Positions 20,365 through 33,800 of a stretch of DNA of 64,000 nt are shown piece by piece. Position numbers and translations under genes: made by a program. How positions within the stretch are numbered: the stretch's first letter is position 1; the number at the start of each line of letters is the position of its first letter. The notes below the pieces were generated by a model, which had not been told where the DNA came from, ran no database searches, and saw only the letters and a list, made by a program, of their open reading frames with translations. The stretch comes from Ciona intestinalis (Eukaryota > Chordata > Ascidiacea > Phlebobranchia > Cionidae), in assembly GCF_000224145.3 (NCBI RefSeq), contig NC_020179.2, positions 1,451,612 to 1,515,611 of the forward strand. Reading direction: 5' to 3'.

Positions 20365-23300
20365 ATGATGAGCTGGTTTGATTTTTCGGATATCGCAAAA
20401 ACTGCTCTCAATGAAGCACAAAAACGAATTGACAAAGTTTTGGATATACAGGAAGATGGTAAAGCAAAACTAAATACTGGATCAGATTCAACCGTTTTGC
20501 CGGATATTGGTACAATCATTAAAACAGGTATAGGTGATTATTGTGGATAATAAATTAATTAGGCTGAAGAAGAACAGTCGTAATAACATATATGTTCTGT
20601 TCCATACACCTCATTCTAGTTTACAAGTTACCACGTATGTAACTCTGTGGGTGATTGTTTTTACTTTATGACTGATAATTTTAATAAACCATTAGTGACC
20701 ACTGGGTTGGAGCAACGTCTCTTGCTCAAGGACACATAAAATAACGTTAGCAGCGACAAGCATTGAAAAACAGGCTTGCCTACCAGCTACCACTATGCTG
20801 GGTCAATACAAGTTTTATTAATCTATTAGTCATTGTAACATTTGATTGCTTATTCTTTTATTTTTTTACTTTTAGTGTGCTATTGTGGCACTGCTTTTCA
20901 CCAAAACAATTTAATATATAAATATATGAACTGAATTTTTACAGCCTATCTAACTAATACTCTAATTATTATAGATGTCAGTCCAGAGCAAGAGCACAAC
21001 ACATCACTAAGTGACATGCAGAGTTTAAAAACACCTTTAAAACCCCTGAATGTAAAGCAAGCTCGATCACTCCAACTTTCGCAAAAGAAACGCGCCAAGC
21101 CTGTTAAACTTGGTGTTTCATTGACTAAGAAATCAAGCCCAAGAGAAAAAACTAAAACACCTTCAATACAAAGGTGACTAATTGTATATATTTTGGACCA
21201 TTGCATTAAAAAGGCCAGTTTTATTACCTTAGTTTTAAGTTTTAACCCTTTTTTACGTAGATTTTTAATTGTTTATAAATTTTACATTAGTTTTTACCCT
21301 TTTTTTCTCAGATTTTTAATTGTTTTTAATCTTTACATTAGTTTTTACCCTCTTTTTCTCATAGATTTTTAATTTTTTTAAATTTTTTTCATTACAGTGA
21401 GCAAGTTAATGCCAATTGGGAGGAAAAATTCGACGAAATTTCACTTGAAGACAATAAAGAAGATGATTTCATTCCACAAATAAATTTACCTCATGAACTA
21501 TCTGAAATCTCGGCTCCTAAAGTTCAGCCAAACCAAGACAATTCTAAATTGAGTCAATCTAAAGTGTACAGCGATACAAATAACGACATTAGAACTAACA
21601 ACATTCATATTGATACAGAAACGGATTCTGTAAAGGAAAATGAGAACTTTTCAACAGGTATTACCCAAAGCAGACTGTTCTCAGTTTATTACCCCTAATT
21701 TTAGGCGTACAAATTGACACTAAATAGTTTTAAACAGCTTGGAAAAAAAAGTTTTTTAAGGTTTTTAATTACATATTAATACATAGCTATTGCAAAACAG
21801 CTGTATAGTTTTCCACATTGCTTTTTTCTTGTACTGTCGCACAGCTTATCATTTAATAAATAGAACTAATTTATTTTTTCATTGTTTTAATTGATAGTCT
21901 TTGTTTGAAAAAATAATTAAATTTTTTCTCTTTGTTATATCAGTAACACTATGTTTATTGTTTATATATTTCTCAGACTCAAATACCAGTAACAGTTCAC
22001 CAAGAATTCATGCCCCAGTTGTACAAGTAAGTATAATATAATATATATATTACTCCAACATTGTATATATTATATAGCTTACGGTCACCATACATTTTCT
22101 CATTTAAGAGTAGGCTACGTTTTCATTTTACCCATAATTGTTTTAAAAAAAATTTTCCTAAATTTTGAACAAGATCGTAGCAACACGTTGTGAAAACATT
22201 TTTATATTCGTAATTGAATTGCCAAAGGCTATTAAATGTTTATATGAATTTCTGTATTTGACCGGCCTAAAATATTTTCCTTGCATGGCACAACTCATTA
22301 TCTTAACTACCTTAAATTTCATTATATTGAAAGTCAACTGTCTAGTGTTAAAGTAAAGTATTATGTAATATAAGTCTCATATTTTATATATATATAACTA
22401 TAATTATATTTCCTTTTGCTTTAACTGTCACCTGAAGTCACTCATTTTGCTTGTGAATTACCACAGTTTTCAGACTGTTAAACCTACAATCAAAATCTAT
22501 GACAAACAACAATTAATACTGGCCTAAATCCATATCTAGTACTGTGGGGTAAGATGGGACACCTTTAGCACACAATGTTCAAATATCCTGATGGTGTTTT
22601 AAACAATTAACAACAGTGAGGATACGGTTTTATAACTCTTTAAATGCTTTTTGTTTAATACCAAATGGGACTAAAAAGAGAAAAAATAAAGAAAAAAAGA
22701 ACGAAAGGTGTCCCATCTTTCTTCCACCCTACTATATAAATATATTCAATTTCTTTCACTTTAAGTGTTCATCTGAAGCCACACATTCTCCTTGTGGATC
22801 GCCCACCACAGCAACCTCCAGTGAGATTGACATACTTGAACATGAGAGCTACCACAGTGAATCTTCATCACCAGGTTTGAAATTATAGCCTGTTTACAGT
22901 ATAGTTGTTATTGTACAACTTCATTAAAATTAAATAAACAAATTTTATTACAAAAAAAATACCAGGTAATACATTTATTATTACAAACAAAACAACTGTA
23001 GTTACTCTACACCAGTGATAGACAAACCAAAAATAGTTAGGAAAAAAACAATTTATTTTATTTTAAGTTTCATTCATTTGTAATTTTTTTGTAAATAATT
23101 CGTTCTTTCCAAATTGATTGTTTTTAAAATAAAAATGTTAAATTTTGGTTGATGGGGTTGCCTCTGTTTATCCATGCATGTCTTTATCTGTTTTACACAA
23201 TTTTAAAATCCACCACACACATTAAAAAGCAACAACGAGTATTATATCGATTTTTTCAATGTGTATTGGTAATAGGTATATATACTGTATTTTTTGACAG

Positions 23301-26300
23301 AATGTAATCATTTACTTAAGAATGAAGCAAAAATGGGTAGGACCTTAAACAAACTATTTATATATATCTATAATTATACGTATTTTATATTTCATTTTTT
23401 AAAAACAAATTTTGTTTAATCAAGTACACCCATGTAAGTCCTTGTGAAACCGAGCAGTACAGTAACCTGTTTAACTAGTTTTTGTGATAACAGATAAGGT
23501 AGCTGTAAGTCATAGTTCTAGGCTCTTTCAAGCCTTGAACCTGTTTTGTAAACTAAGTATGAAATACACACCTGGCAAGCTACTATAAAACCATTTTAAT
23601 TACATTACGCGGATTTTAAAATGCTTCTTAGTACGAATTTTGTTCTTAATAATTCAATGGAATTTTGTTCATAAAACTTGCATAGAATTTTGATCATAAA
23701 AATTGTATGAAATTTTGTTTATAAAAATTGTATCTTAAACATGAGGAGCAAAAAAAAAGACTTAAAAACTGCTAACCAAAAATATATTAAACACATTTTT
23801 TTTAATACAAATTTCTATTAGAAAAATGTGAACAGATTACTGCATTATTTGAACCATTAAAATTTGGTAAAATATCAGATTATACTCCCAAAAAATACCC
23901 ACTTTTTAAAATATAGAATTTTCAAAAGCTAAAACCTAACCAAATTTTTAGTTATGAAGCCTGTAAAAGATGAGGGCAACTTCCGAACTGAAGATCTCTC
24001 GTTTCCAACCTCACCAGATCACAGTGAGGCATCCGACATCATTCGTTTAAACGGACATTGCTCCTCTCCCCTCTCAGTAAGTCAATTACCAAAATAAACA
24101 AAAATAACTTCTTTTTTTTAAAAGTTTAACTTAATTAAAATAAATGGCTCGTTTGTCTGCTAGGTGTAGGAACCACGCTTATTTTCTTCCAATTAAATGT
24201 AAATATGTTTTCAACTGTAAGCATGTTTTTAACAACTGTTGTTTTGTCGCTATATCCTGTCTTTTGTTTAAAATATTTCTAAATCTTCGCTACCGTAATT
24301 GAAGAGACAAATAAAGTTGTTATTATTATTAGTTAATTAGGTTGTTCGGCGCAGAGGCAAATTGTTTAGCACGCCTGCTTCTAACCCAGAGGTTTTAGGT
24401 TCAAGGCTTGTCGCTGCTATCATCGTGGGCGTATGTGCCCTCGGGCAAGACACTCAACAGCAATTGCTTCAGCCCAGTGGTCACTAATTGGTTGTCTAAA
24501 ATCTAAATTATTAGTCATGTTACCCACAAAGTAACATACATGGTAACTTGTAAGCTGGCATGAGGTATATGAAACATGACACCCATGTTTAACGATTTTT
24601 TTCGGCCAATCGAGGATAAAGCAAGTTACATTCATTCCATACACTTCGCAATTTTTTGGGGGGAGTACTCAGATACACTTGTTTTTTTTAAAGTCATGCT
24701 TTTTTAGATTGAAGATTCCGAGCCAGTGATGCTACTTGTTGCTGAAACTTTACAGAAGTCCATCAGTGAAATGTCTCTAGGTAAAAACTTTTTTAAGTAA
24801 AAAATAACATAGGCCCTACTAAATATTTTGTCTTGATGCAGTGAAATACTGCTTTGGAGTTCTACATTGAAAAAAAGTTTTTAGAAATTAAACCCGTTTT
24901 ACATTTTATTTGTTATTGTAAAACTTTATTAAAATTGAATAATAAATTTTTTTCCAAAAATATTCTTTAAAAAAATTGTTTAATAATTTGATCTTATGCT
25001 TTAGAATCCGATTCACAAGTGGAAGTTCATCAATTTTGTGAAGATTTCTCACAATCTACTCTTGAAGACTCCCAAAGTCCTCCGGAAGACCCAATGCAAA
25101 ACAGCAATACCTCTACTTTACAAAGCGACACACAAAACACGAATCTTAGCTCTTCTGTATCATCTGAAGAAAACATGACACACACGATTGCTGATGCTCT
25201 TAAAGAGGACACAGAAACTAAAGACGCCGCCTCCGAAAATAAGGATTTACACGAAACAGAATCGAAAACTAAATCGGAAACTGAAAATTTTAGGATATTT
25301 GATGAAAACACTAAAACAGAAATACCATTGCTTGTTGAAAATGTAGAAACGCATTCTTTATTGGAGAATAGTTTGGAATTATGTGAAAAGGATAAGGGTC
25401 ATCCTACAGAAGCTGAAGGAAAGACGAAAACGGAGGTTTTGGAATCTTCTGAAACTGGTAAGACTTGACTAAAATATATTTCTAATTGTAAGTATATGTA
25501 AGCATTAAGAAATAGGAAAAAGACAAAGATTTAAGATTTGAAGTGGAATGTTTGATTTAACTTAACCCAGAGGTGTCCAAATACAATTAGTGTTTTAGAT
25601 TAAAATAGCATTTGTAAGATGTATTTAATTTTGTGTTTTTTTTTGTAATTATTATTATTATTTATATTTCTAATTGTATCACATTTCATTTTTTAGTTAA
25701 AACCCTCCGGACTCTATATTTTTAAATTCAATCATTTTTTGCATTTTTTTTGTAAAATGTTTTATTTAGTTTACATATACTTCTAAACTTTTTACTTCGG
25801 TAAATTAAAAATTAACACAAAAATTAAAAATTAAATTATATATATATATAATATATGTGTGTGTGTGTAAACTAACACCATTACAGCCCATTACAATACT
25901 GGAACTTTACAGTATCATAAAAAAAAAAATGCAATATCAAAATAACTGTAAAACTTTTTCTTAACGCAGTTGCCGTGGCAGAACAAACACCTATTGTTTC
26001 ACACAACAGCCTGGGAAACAAGGTACGACCTAATCTACTGCTTTGGTTTATATGTTTGTCAAACAATGCCGTTGAACCTGTTTTTGGTTTTCATTGACCA
26101 CAAAACATTCTTACAGTAAAAGCGTTCATGAATGTGCGGCATTTTGAATGTGTTCCAGATTTAGATATATGCAATATTAGATCTGAAAAGGCAGTATAAG
26201 TGTATAATAAGGTATTTTAAGTAGTTAGCCAAATATTAATAGGTCTCTGGTGTCATTGTAGGTACTGAACGATAATTTAAGATGATATCGTTTTACCATT

Positions 26301-27842
26301 TATAAATGTAATATATATACATTTTTTTGCATTTTGGTAAAAAAGTACAATTTTGAATTTTTTTCTGATATATATATATATATACTATTAGTATTACTGT
26401 TACTGAGGTAATATACCAACTAGCTTGAATAAAAAATCTCTAATATACCTTACTGCAGGACTTTACCAATATAGCCTATAATATTACTACTATCATTACT
26501 AAATATGACGTTTTAATCACCCACAAAGTAACATACATGGTAACTCATAAGCTGGCATGAGGTGTATTAAACAGAACATCCGTGTTATGACGACTGTCAT
26601 TTTTGGCCACGTTAGGATAAAGTAGGTTACATTTAATACATTCATTTTTAAAATTATTTTTCTACCAGGTGAATATTGATTTGTCAAAAGAGGAAATTAT
26701 CAAAATGATGAACGAGAAATTTGAGGTTTATGAACAGCAGTTAATGACTCTTAGTCTCAGCAATGCAAAACTGAATGAAGACAATGATAATTTGCGGTAA
26801 ATGGTTTTATCTGGTATTTTAGCCCGATGGTGTACCTTGTAACTAAAAGGTCCTGGGTTTAAGATACTGTATTGGTAATTACTATGCTTTGTGCCTTTAT
26901 GTTTAATAAAATATAGTAACTTGGGGTAAAATAGGTCACTTTTATATTAATATTCTTCTTTTTACAGGAGTGAAGCAAGCCACTTAGAAACTTTTGACCA
27001 TATCCAGTATCAGAAGGAAAAACAAAACCTGCTCAACACCATAGACAGTGTATCTGAACAACTGCAGGTCAGGAATACCGTTTAACATTCTCACTTCAGT
27101 ATTATGGTTTTTTTAAATGTATTTTCAAAAGTCAAAACTTTAATTTTGTTTTAATAAAAATGAGGTATATATATAGTAGGGTAGGGGAGATGGGTCACTT
27201 TTACCACATAATATCCAAATATCCGGATCGTGTTTTAAACAAAAACTCCAGTCTATGGGAGTTGTGAGTATACGATTTTATAATTCCTTGAATGTTCTTT
27301 GTTTACTATCAAATGGGATAAGGAAATGGAATAAAAAGATGTCCCATTTCCCCCCACCATACTATATAAATGTATATATTAGCCCATGTAGCGTCGAAAA
27401 AATATGTTTAAAACTCGCATGTCTGAAAAATGAAGGCAGTCTTACTGTTAGCCTATTTATGTGCTAATAAGTATCATTAATTTTAAGTTAATTTTTTTGT
27501 ACATATTTTATGATACAGTCAGTGTAACTATATTTTAAACAAAATTTTTCGTTTTTGAAAATAATATGCTGCTTTTTATTAGAAATATAGGGTTAAGTTA
27601 CAATAATCATTTTTTTAGTTGTTTCATATTTTTTAAAATGTATATATATATATAGTAGGGTGGGGGAAGATGGGACTCCTTTAGCACATAATATCCAAGT
27701 ATCCTGATCGTGTTTTAAACAGTTAACAACAGTCTATGGTAGTCCCGAGGATACGGTTTTATAATTATTTGAATGTTCTTTGTTTACTGATAAATGGGAC
27801 GATAAAATACAGTTAAAATGTGTCCCATCTTCCCCCACCCTA

Positions 27843-27886
<44 letters not shown>

Positions 27887-30800
27887 TTCTTCTATTACAG
27901 GACATGGAAGTGGAAAAATCAAACTTACTTGAAAAACTTGAGATGACAAAAGCCAGTTTAAGTCAAAGACTGAGCAATGAACATGTGCAGCAACTTTTAG
28001 CAGAAAAAGAAGATTCCATACAAGGCTTGCTACAGGAAGGTATTTAATCCATTTTTTACAAAGACTTTTTATATAACTTTTTATTTTTGATGCAGTTTTT
28101 AAATAGATTTTTTCAAATTCTGGATTTTATTTTAATTTTTTATTTTTCAATTTTTGATTACAAGGTATTTAATTCATTTTGTTTTTTAAAGTTTTTTTTA
28201 CTAATTTTATATTTTTGATGCAGTTATTAGAATGATTTGACCAAGTTCTAGATTCTAATTTTTTATTTTATTTTTTTATTGCTAAGTATATATATATAGA
28301 TACAATCCATTTTTAAAGATTTTTTTAAAGATTTTTACGACATTTATAGTTTTAATGCAGTTGGTGAAATAGTTTATCGAAGTTCTAGATTCTAATTTTT
28401 ATATTTTAATTACAAAATTATTTTTTTTTTAATTTATTTTACTAAAATATCTTATTTTCAAATTATTTTTTTAATGTTGTATGCGTCCATTTTTTGAGAC
28501 TGTAGACTACGCTTATTTTCCTCCAACTAAATGTAAATATGCTTTTTACCGTTTTGTCGCTATATCCTGTCTTTTCGTTTAACATATTTCTAAATTCAAA
28601 ATATTTTTTTCTCCCAGGTGAAGCTTTATCAAAGAAACACCTCCAGCAGAGCAATGTCATCAAGAAATTAAGAGCGAAAGGAGCGGAGCGCGAAGATGCC
28701 ATAAAGGACTTAACTGAGAGACTTACAAGAGCAGAGGAAGAAAACAAAATTTTAAAACAGGTAATTTATAAATTAATGACGCCAACATTAGTAAATTCTA
28801 AATTGGTTCTGCTGTAAGTTTTTTGCCACGTCTTCCTTTTGCAAAAAGCAAAAAGTGCAGTCACTATAACAACTTGTCTTGTTACATAACAAGTTAACAA
28901 CAAAAGACAACCTGTATTAGGTTAAGTTTATGTAATATGTTCTTTTAAGCTACGATGGTAATTCTGCGTAATTTGAATACTGAGGTTTTGGCCTGTTATA
29001 TTCTACTCAAAATAATGCCAGAAGAGTTGTTAAAAACCTTTTTAACATGCCTGGTAAAGCAAGCGGCAGCAACAGTTCATATTATGTATGAAACTATCTT
29101 TATTTTTGCAAAAATTTAAACCTTTGTTTTTTTTTCAGAAAGTTTCCGCTTGTTTTTTTTCAGTTTGTTTTTTTTCAGAAAGTTTCCGCAATTGAAGGAC
29201 AAAGTTCGGAAGACCGTGGAACAGCCGAACGACTTTCCGAGGCTTACCAGGAGAGGGAGCAAGAGGTTAACGAGTTAAGGAGTCTTCTGGAAGATGCAGA
29301 GGAGAAAAGAAGAGCTGCACAAGCTACTCTGGATGCCGCGTATAGGTGCCAATTAAGTTAATACTATACACGTACTGATACAGTACTATATGTTAAAATG
29401 TGGGGTAAAATGGGAAATTTTTACCACATAATATCCAAATATCCTGACTGTGTTTTAAACTTTTAACAATGGTCTATGGAAGTCTTTAACAATGGTCTAT
29501 GGAAGTCTTACCATTTAACAATGGTCTATGGAAAATTTTTTTCCAACAGAGATCTTGGAGATATGAACAAAAAGGAAGCATCCATGAAAAGCAACCATGA
29601 ACGTGATCTTCAAGTCCGGGAGGACTCTGTGAGGATGGTGATGCAGCAAGAGATGGAAAAGATGCAACAAGAGCACGAACACCATAGACAGATGCTCCTA
29701 CTCCAGGTGAAAAATTAGTTTAATTTTTTTTGCCAATTTTTTTTTAATCGTAGTTTGGAGTTTTTTTAAGCATAAAGTAGTACATTATGTGTATAATTTT
29801 TTTTTCAATTAAAAGTAAATATGTTTTTAGTTATAAGCGTGTTTTAACAACTGTTTTTTTGTCGCTATATTCTGTCTTTTCGTTAAAATATTTTTAAACT
29901 TCGCCACCGTAGTTAAAGAGACAAATAAAGTTAGAATTGTATTGTTTTAGATGACAGAGTTACGTGGGACAGTAGAACGTACAGAGATGATTTGTTCAAG
30001 AAGAGAAGACCAACTTAAAAAGGAAATACAAGATTTGCAGCAGGTATTTTAACTTGAATATTTTTTAGAAGTAAAGTCTGTACACACATAGGCCCTCATA
30101 TATACCCCCACATGCCTGCACCTAACCCAGAGGTATTGGGTTCAAGCCTCGTCGCTGCTACCATTGTGGGCATATGTGTCCTTGGGCAAGACACAGTAAT
30201 TGCTCCAACCCAGGGGTCACTAATGGGTTGTCCAAGTTATCAGCCATACATGAAAAAAAAATAAAAAAAATAATCACCCATAAAGTAACATACTTGGTAA
30301 CTCATAAGCTGGTACTAGTTTACATAGTTTTGCATAATTCTGTACAGGATTCTGACTTTTATCTTTTTTTCAGCAACTGCAAGACTCTGAGTTACGTAAT
30401 CATGAACTCGGCGAAAGTATTTCTGCCTCAACAAGGCCACTTTTGCGCCAGATGGAAAATCTGCAGGCAACACACGCTGCACAAGAAAAAACTTGGGAAA
30501 CACTGGAAAAAAGCCTCACTTCAAGACTAAGTAAGTTTTAGTAAAAAATTTTTCGTACAAAATATTTTAAATACCTTATCCAGTCTTTTTAATTTTATTA
30601 TACTTTTTTTTGTTAGTTTTTTTACAAAATATTTTTATCTCAAATCAATTCTAAAAAACAACTTACACAAAATTTTTTATAAAAGTCTAAAAACTTAAAC
30701 TAGTTTTTCTAATTTTACCAAGATGAACAACAGAACCAGCTGTTGGCTGCACAGGACAAAGAACGCTTTGCGCAAATGGCTCTCATGGAGGCAAAATCTC

Positions 30801-33800
30801 GACTTTTAAGGTCAGACCAGCAACTGACAGAAGCCACACAAACAATTGAGCAAATTACATCAGAATTGGAAAGTTTGAGAAAAAATCGCCGAGAGCATGA
30901 TAAAGAAGTCACACGGTATGAATACTATAGTAGGGTGGGGGAAGATGGGACAACTGTTTATACTATTTTCTGTCCCATTTGGTGGAAACATTTAAAGAAA
31001 TATAAAACTGTATCCTCACGACTCCCATATACCGTTGTTAATTGTTTAAAACACGATCAGACTATTTGGATATTATGTGCTAACGGTTTCACATTCCCCC
31101 CCATCCTTCTATATCTATATTGTATATTGTTTTTACATTAGTTTAAATTCGACTGCAAATATGTAATTTAAATACCAGTTTTCTGTGAGTGAGCACATTA
31201 TAGATATATCTAACAAGTCAAAGCTATTATAAGAAGGTGATGCCTTAGCCCTAAATACCCCTGTTGTTAATTACTGTAAAATCTCACCCATTTAAAATAT
31301 CATTTTCATGCCTGCAACTGCAGTTCAGTTAAAACAAAATCTAATTTTCAAAAGAGTTAAAAAAAATTGGTACAGTTTCCGAAAAAAAAAATTTTTTTTC
31401 TGGTACAATTTTTTTTTTCTCTCTCTTTCAGATTGAAGAAGATCATAGAAGAGAATGAGGAGCAGCATTCGGATGCTATGAGCAAGGCAAGAAGAGACAG
31501 AGTAAACCTCGAAAATCAGTTGGATATGGAAAAAGTTCGATCAGAAGTCGAAAAAAAGAAGTTTCAGTCGCAAGTTGAAACTGTTCAAAAGGAAAAGGTT
31601 TGGAGCAAAAATACTGGATAGGATAATTTAATTTGTTTGAAGAAGTGCTACTTTTAATACAATACATTGCATAATGCAAGAAACACAGAAAAATACAAAA
31701 AAAAGAAAAAAATACGAAAAATCAGTACAAGTATTTTCAAATAAATTTTATTTTAGGAGTTTTAAAATGTTTTACAATTACAACATTATTACTAAATATT
31801 TTCAACTATGTTTTCAGGAGCGATTGCTTTGGTTAAGTCGTTCAGAAAGTGTTGGATCATCTGCGAGTATATTTAACACGGATGTGGAATCCGTAGCTAG
31901 TTCCTCAGACACATTTAACCATGTAAGTAAAATAAATTCAAAACTACATCTCGCTCCAGCCCATTGAGCACTAATGGTTTGTCCAATTTATTGGCCTTAC
32001 GTAAAAAAAATCTAAAACTAATCACTCACAAAGTAACATACATAACTCGTAAGCTGGCACGAGGTCCATGAAACAGAACACCTGTGTTACAACAACTGTC
32101 GTTTTCCGGCTACGAGAGGAAAATTACATTTATTCCTCATTCTAGGTCTGGGTAGTCTTTTTGCTAAATAAGACTGACTGTACCTAAACTGTGCTTTGTA
32201 ATTTGTATATATATATACTAATTACAGACTGTAAAAAACCTTATAGTTTTAAACCTAATTTTACAACAGTTTTTTTTTTAATTTTACAAATTAGATTGTC
32301 TAAATTATTTTAAAAGACAGCTGCACATTTACATACCAATTATGGGTGCCTGGGAGAGGGGAATTTACTCTGCTGTTAGGTGTCTAATACATTCCAAATT
32401 AGTTAACAAAAATTTTCCAAGTTTGACAACTATGGGTTTTTATGCATTTTAACAATATCGCTTTTTAGCCTACAAAATTCTTAAAAATGTGCCGCTTATG
32501 CATATAGTAGAGTGAAAGATGATGGGACACATTCTCATTCTATTTTTTCAACCCATTTGGTAGTAAACAGAGAACTTTCAAAAAATTCTAAAACCATATC
32601 CTCACGACTTCCATAAACTGTGGTTAATTATTTAAAACACGATCAGGATATTTAGATATTATGTGCTAAAGGTGTCCTATATTCCCCCACCCTACTATAT
32701 ATAGTCTGTATATAAATATATTGAGTATAAACTGTGGTTAATTATTTAAAACACGATCAGGATATTTAGATATTATGTGCTAAAGGTGTCCTATATTCCC
32801 CCACCCTACTATATATAGTCTGTATATAAATATTTTGCGTATAACAACCATATATTATGACAGGTTGATTCGTTTGACCGATCTTACCAGCTTGGTTCAA
32901 CAGCTGTGTACGATACCATACGTGGCGCCAGTGGTTCTGCTTTGCTCGAAAATCTACAATCTCAATTAAAGCAAAGAGACGGGGAAATAGCTCAACTGCA
33001 GGCACGTGCAAGTTTTTGATTTTTTTTTAAATTTATTATTTTTCTTATTCTGCAGGCAGGTGCCAAGTTTTTGATTTTTTCAGAAATTATTATTTTTTTT
33101 TATTATTTTAAGGTTTTAACATTTTTTAAAAAAACTTAATCGTTTTGGTTATAATGTATCTATGTTTAGGGCGAAATTAACACGCTTGAGCGAACCCGGT
33201 CATCCATGGCAGAGGAGATCGTGAGGCTGACCAATGAGAATGAAGAGATGGAGGTTACTGTAGGTCAAGTTGATGAACTGACGAGAAAGTTAAAAGTAAG
33301 AAAAAAAAACAAAAACCAAAAACCACATTTACATAATGGGGCAACTCTGGCCTAAATTACTAGTTTTCTGATGTGCCTTGGCAAAAAGGACCTTGTATGG
33401 AATGTACAGTACTGTAGGGTAGAATGAGACACTTTTGGAACATAATATCCAAATGTCCTGATCGTGTTTTAAACAACTAACAACGGTCTATGGGAGTCGT
33501 GAGGATACGGTTTTATAATTCTTCGAATGTTCTTTGTTTACTACCAAATAGGACGAGAAGTAGATTGAAAAGGTTTTCCATCTTCCCCCACCCTACTATA
33601 ATAAAACCAGCTCCAAATACATTACACAAATACATGGATGGTTTTTTGTTAAGGAAGTAACAGCTAGACACGATGCAGTGCTAACTATGTATGGGGAAAA
33701 AGCTGAAGAGGCAGAAGAACTTAAACTGGACCTTGAAGACGTTAAAACTATGTACAGAAACCAGGTGTGTATTGGAACTACATATGTGACTTCAGTTTAA

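Noticed and set aside
27734-27949. Frames starting or ending inside MITE copies (also near 10224, 43302, 46523, 32766)
   Set aside because: The recurring peptides such as SRVGEDGTPF and FSFHLVVNKEH are translations of the MITE itself, not proteins.
24163-29940. The GACAAATAAAG repeat as a complete introner (whole intron = one element)
   Set aside because: In each case extra intron sequence lies upstream of the copy, so the element does not supply the donor; only the acceptor side is close.
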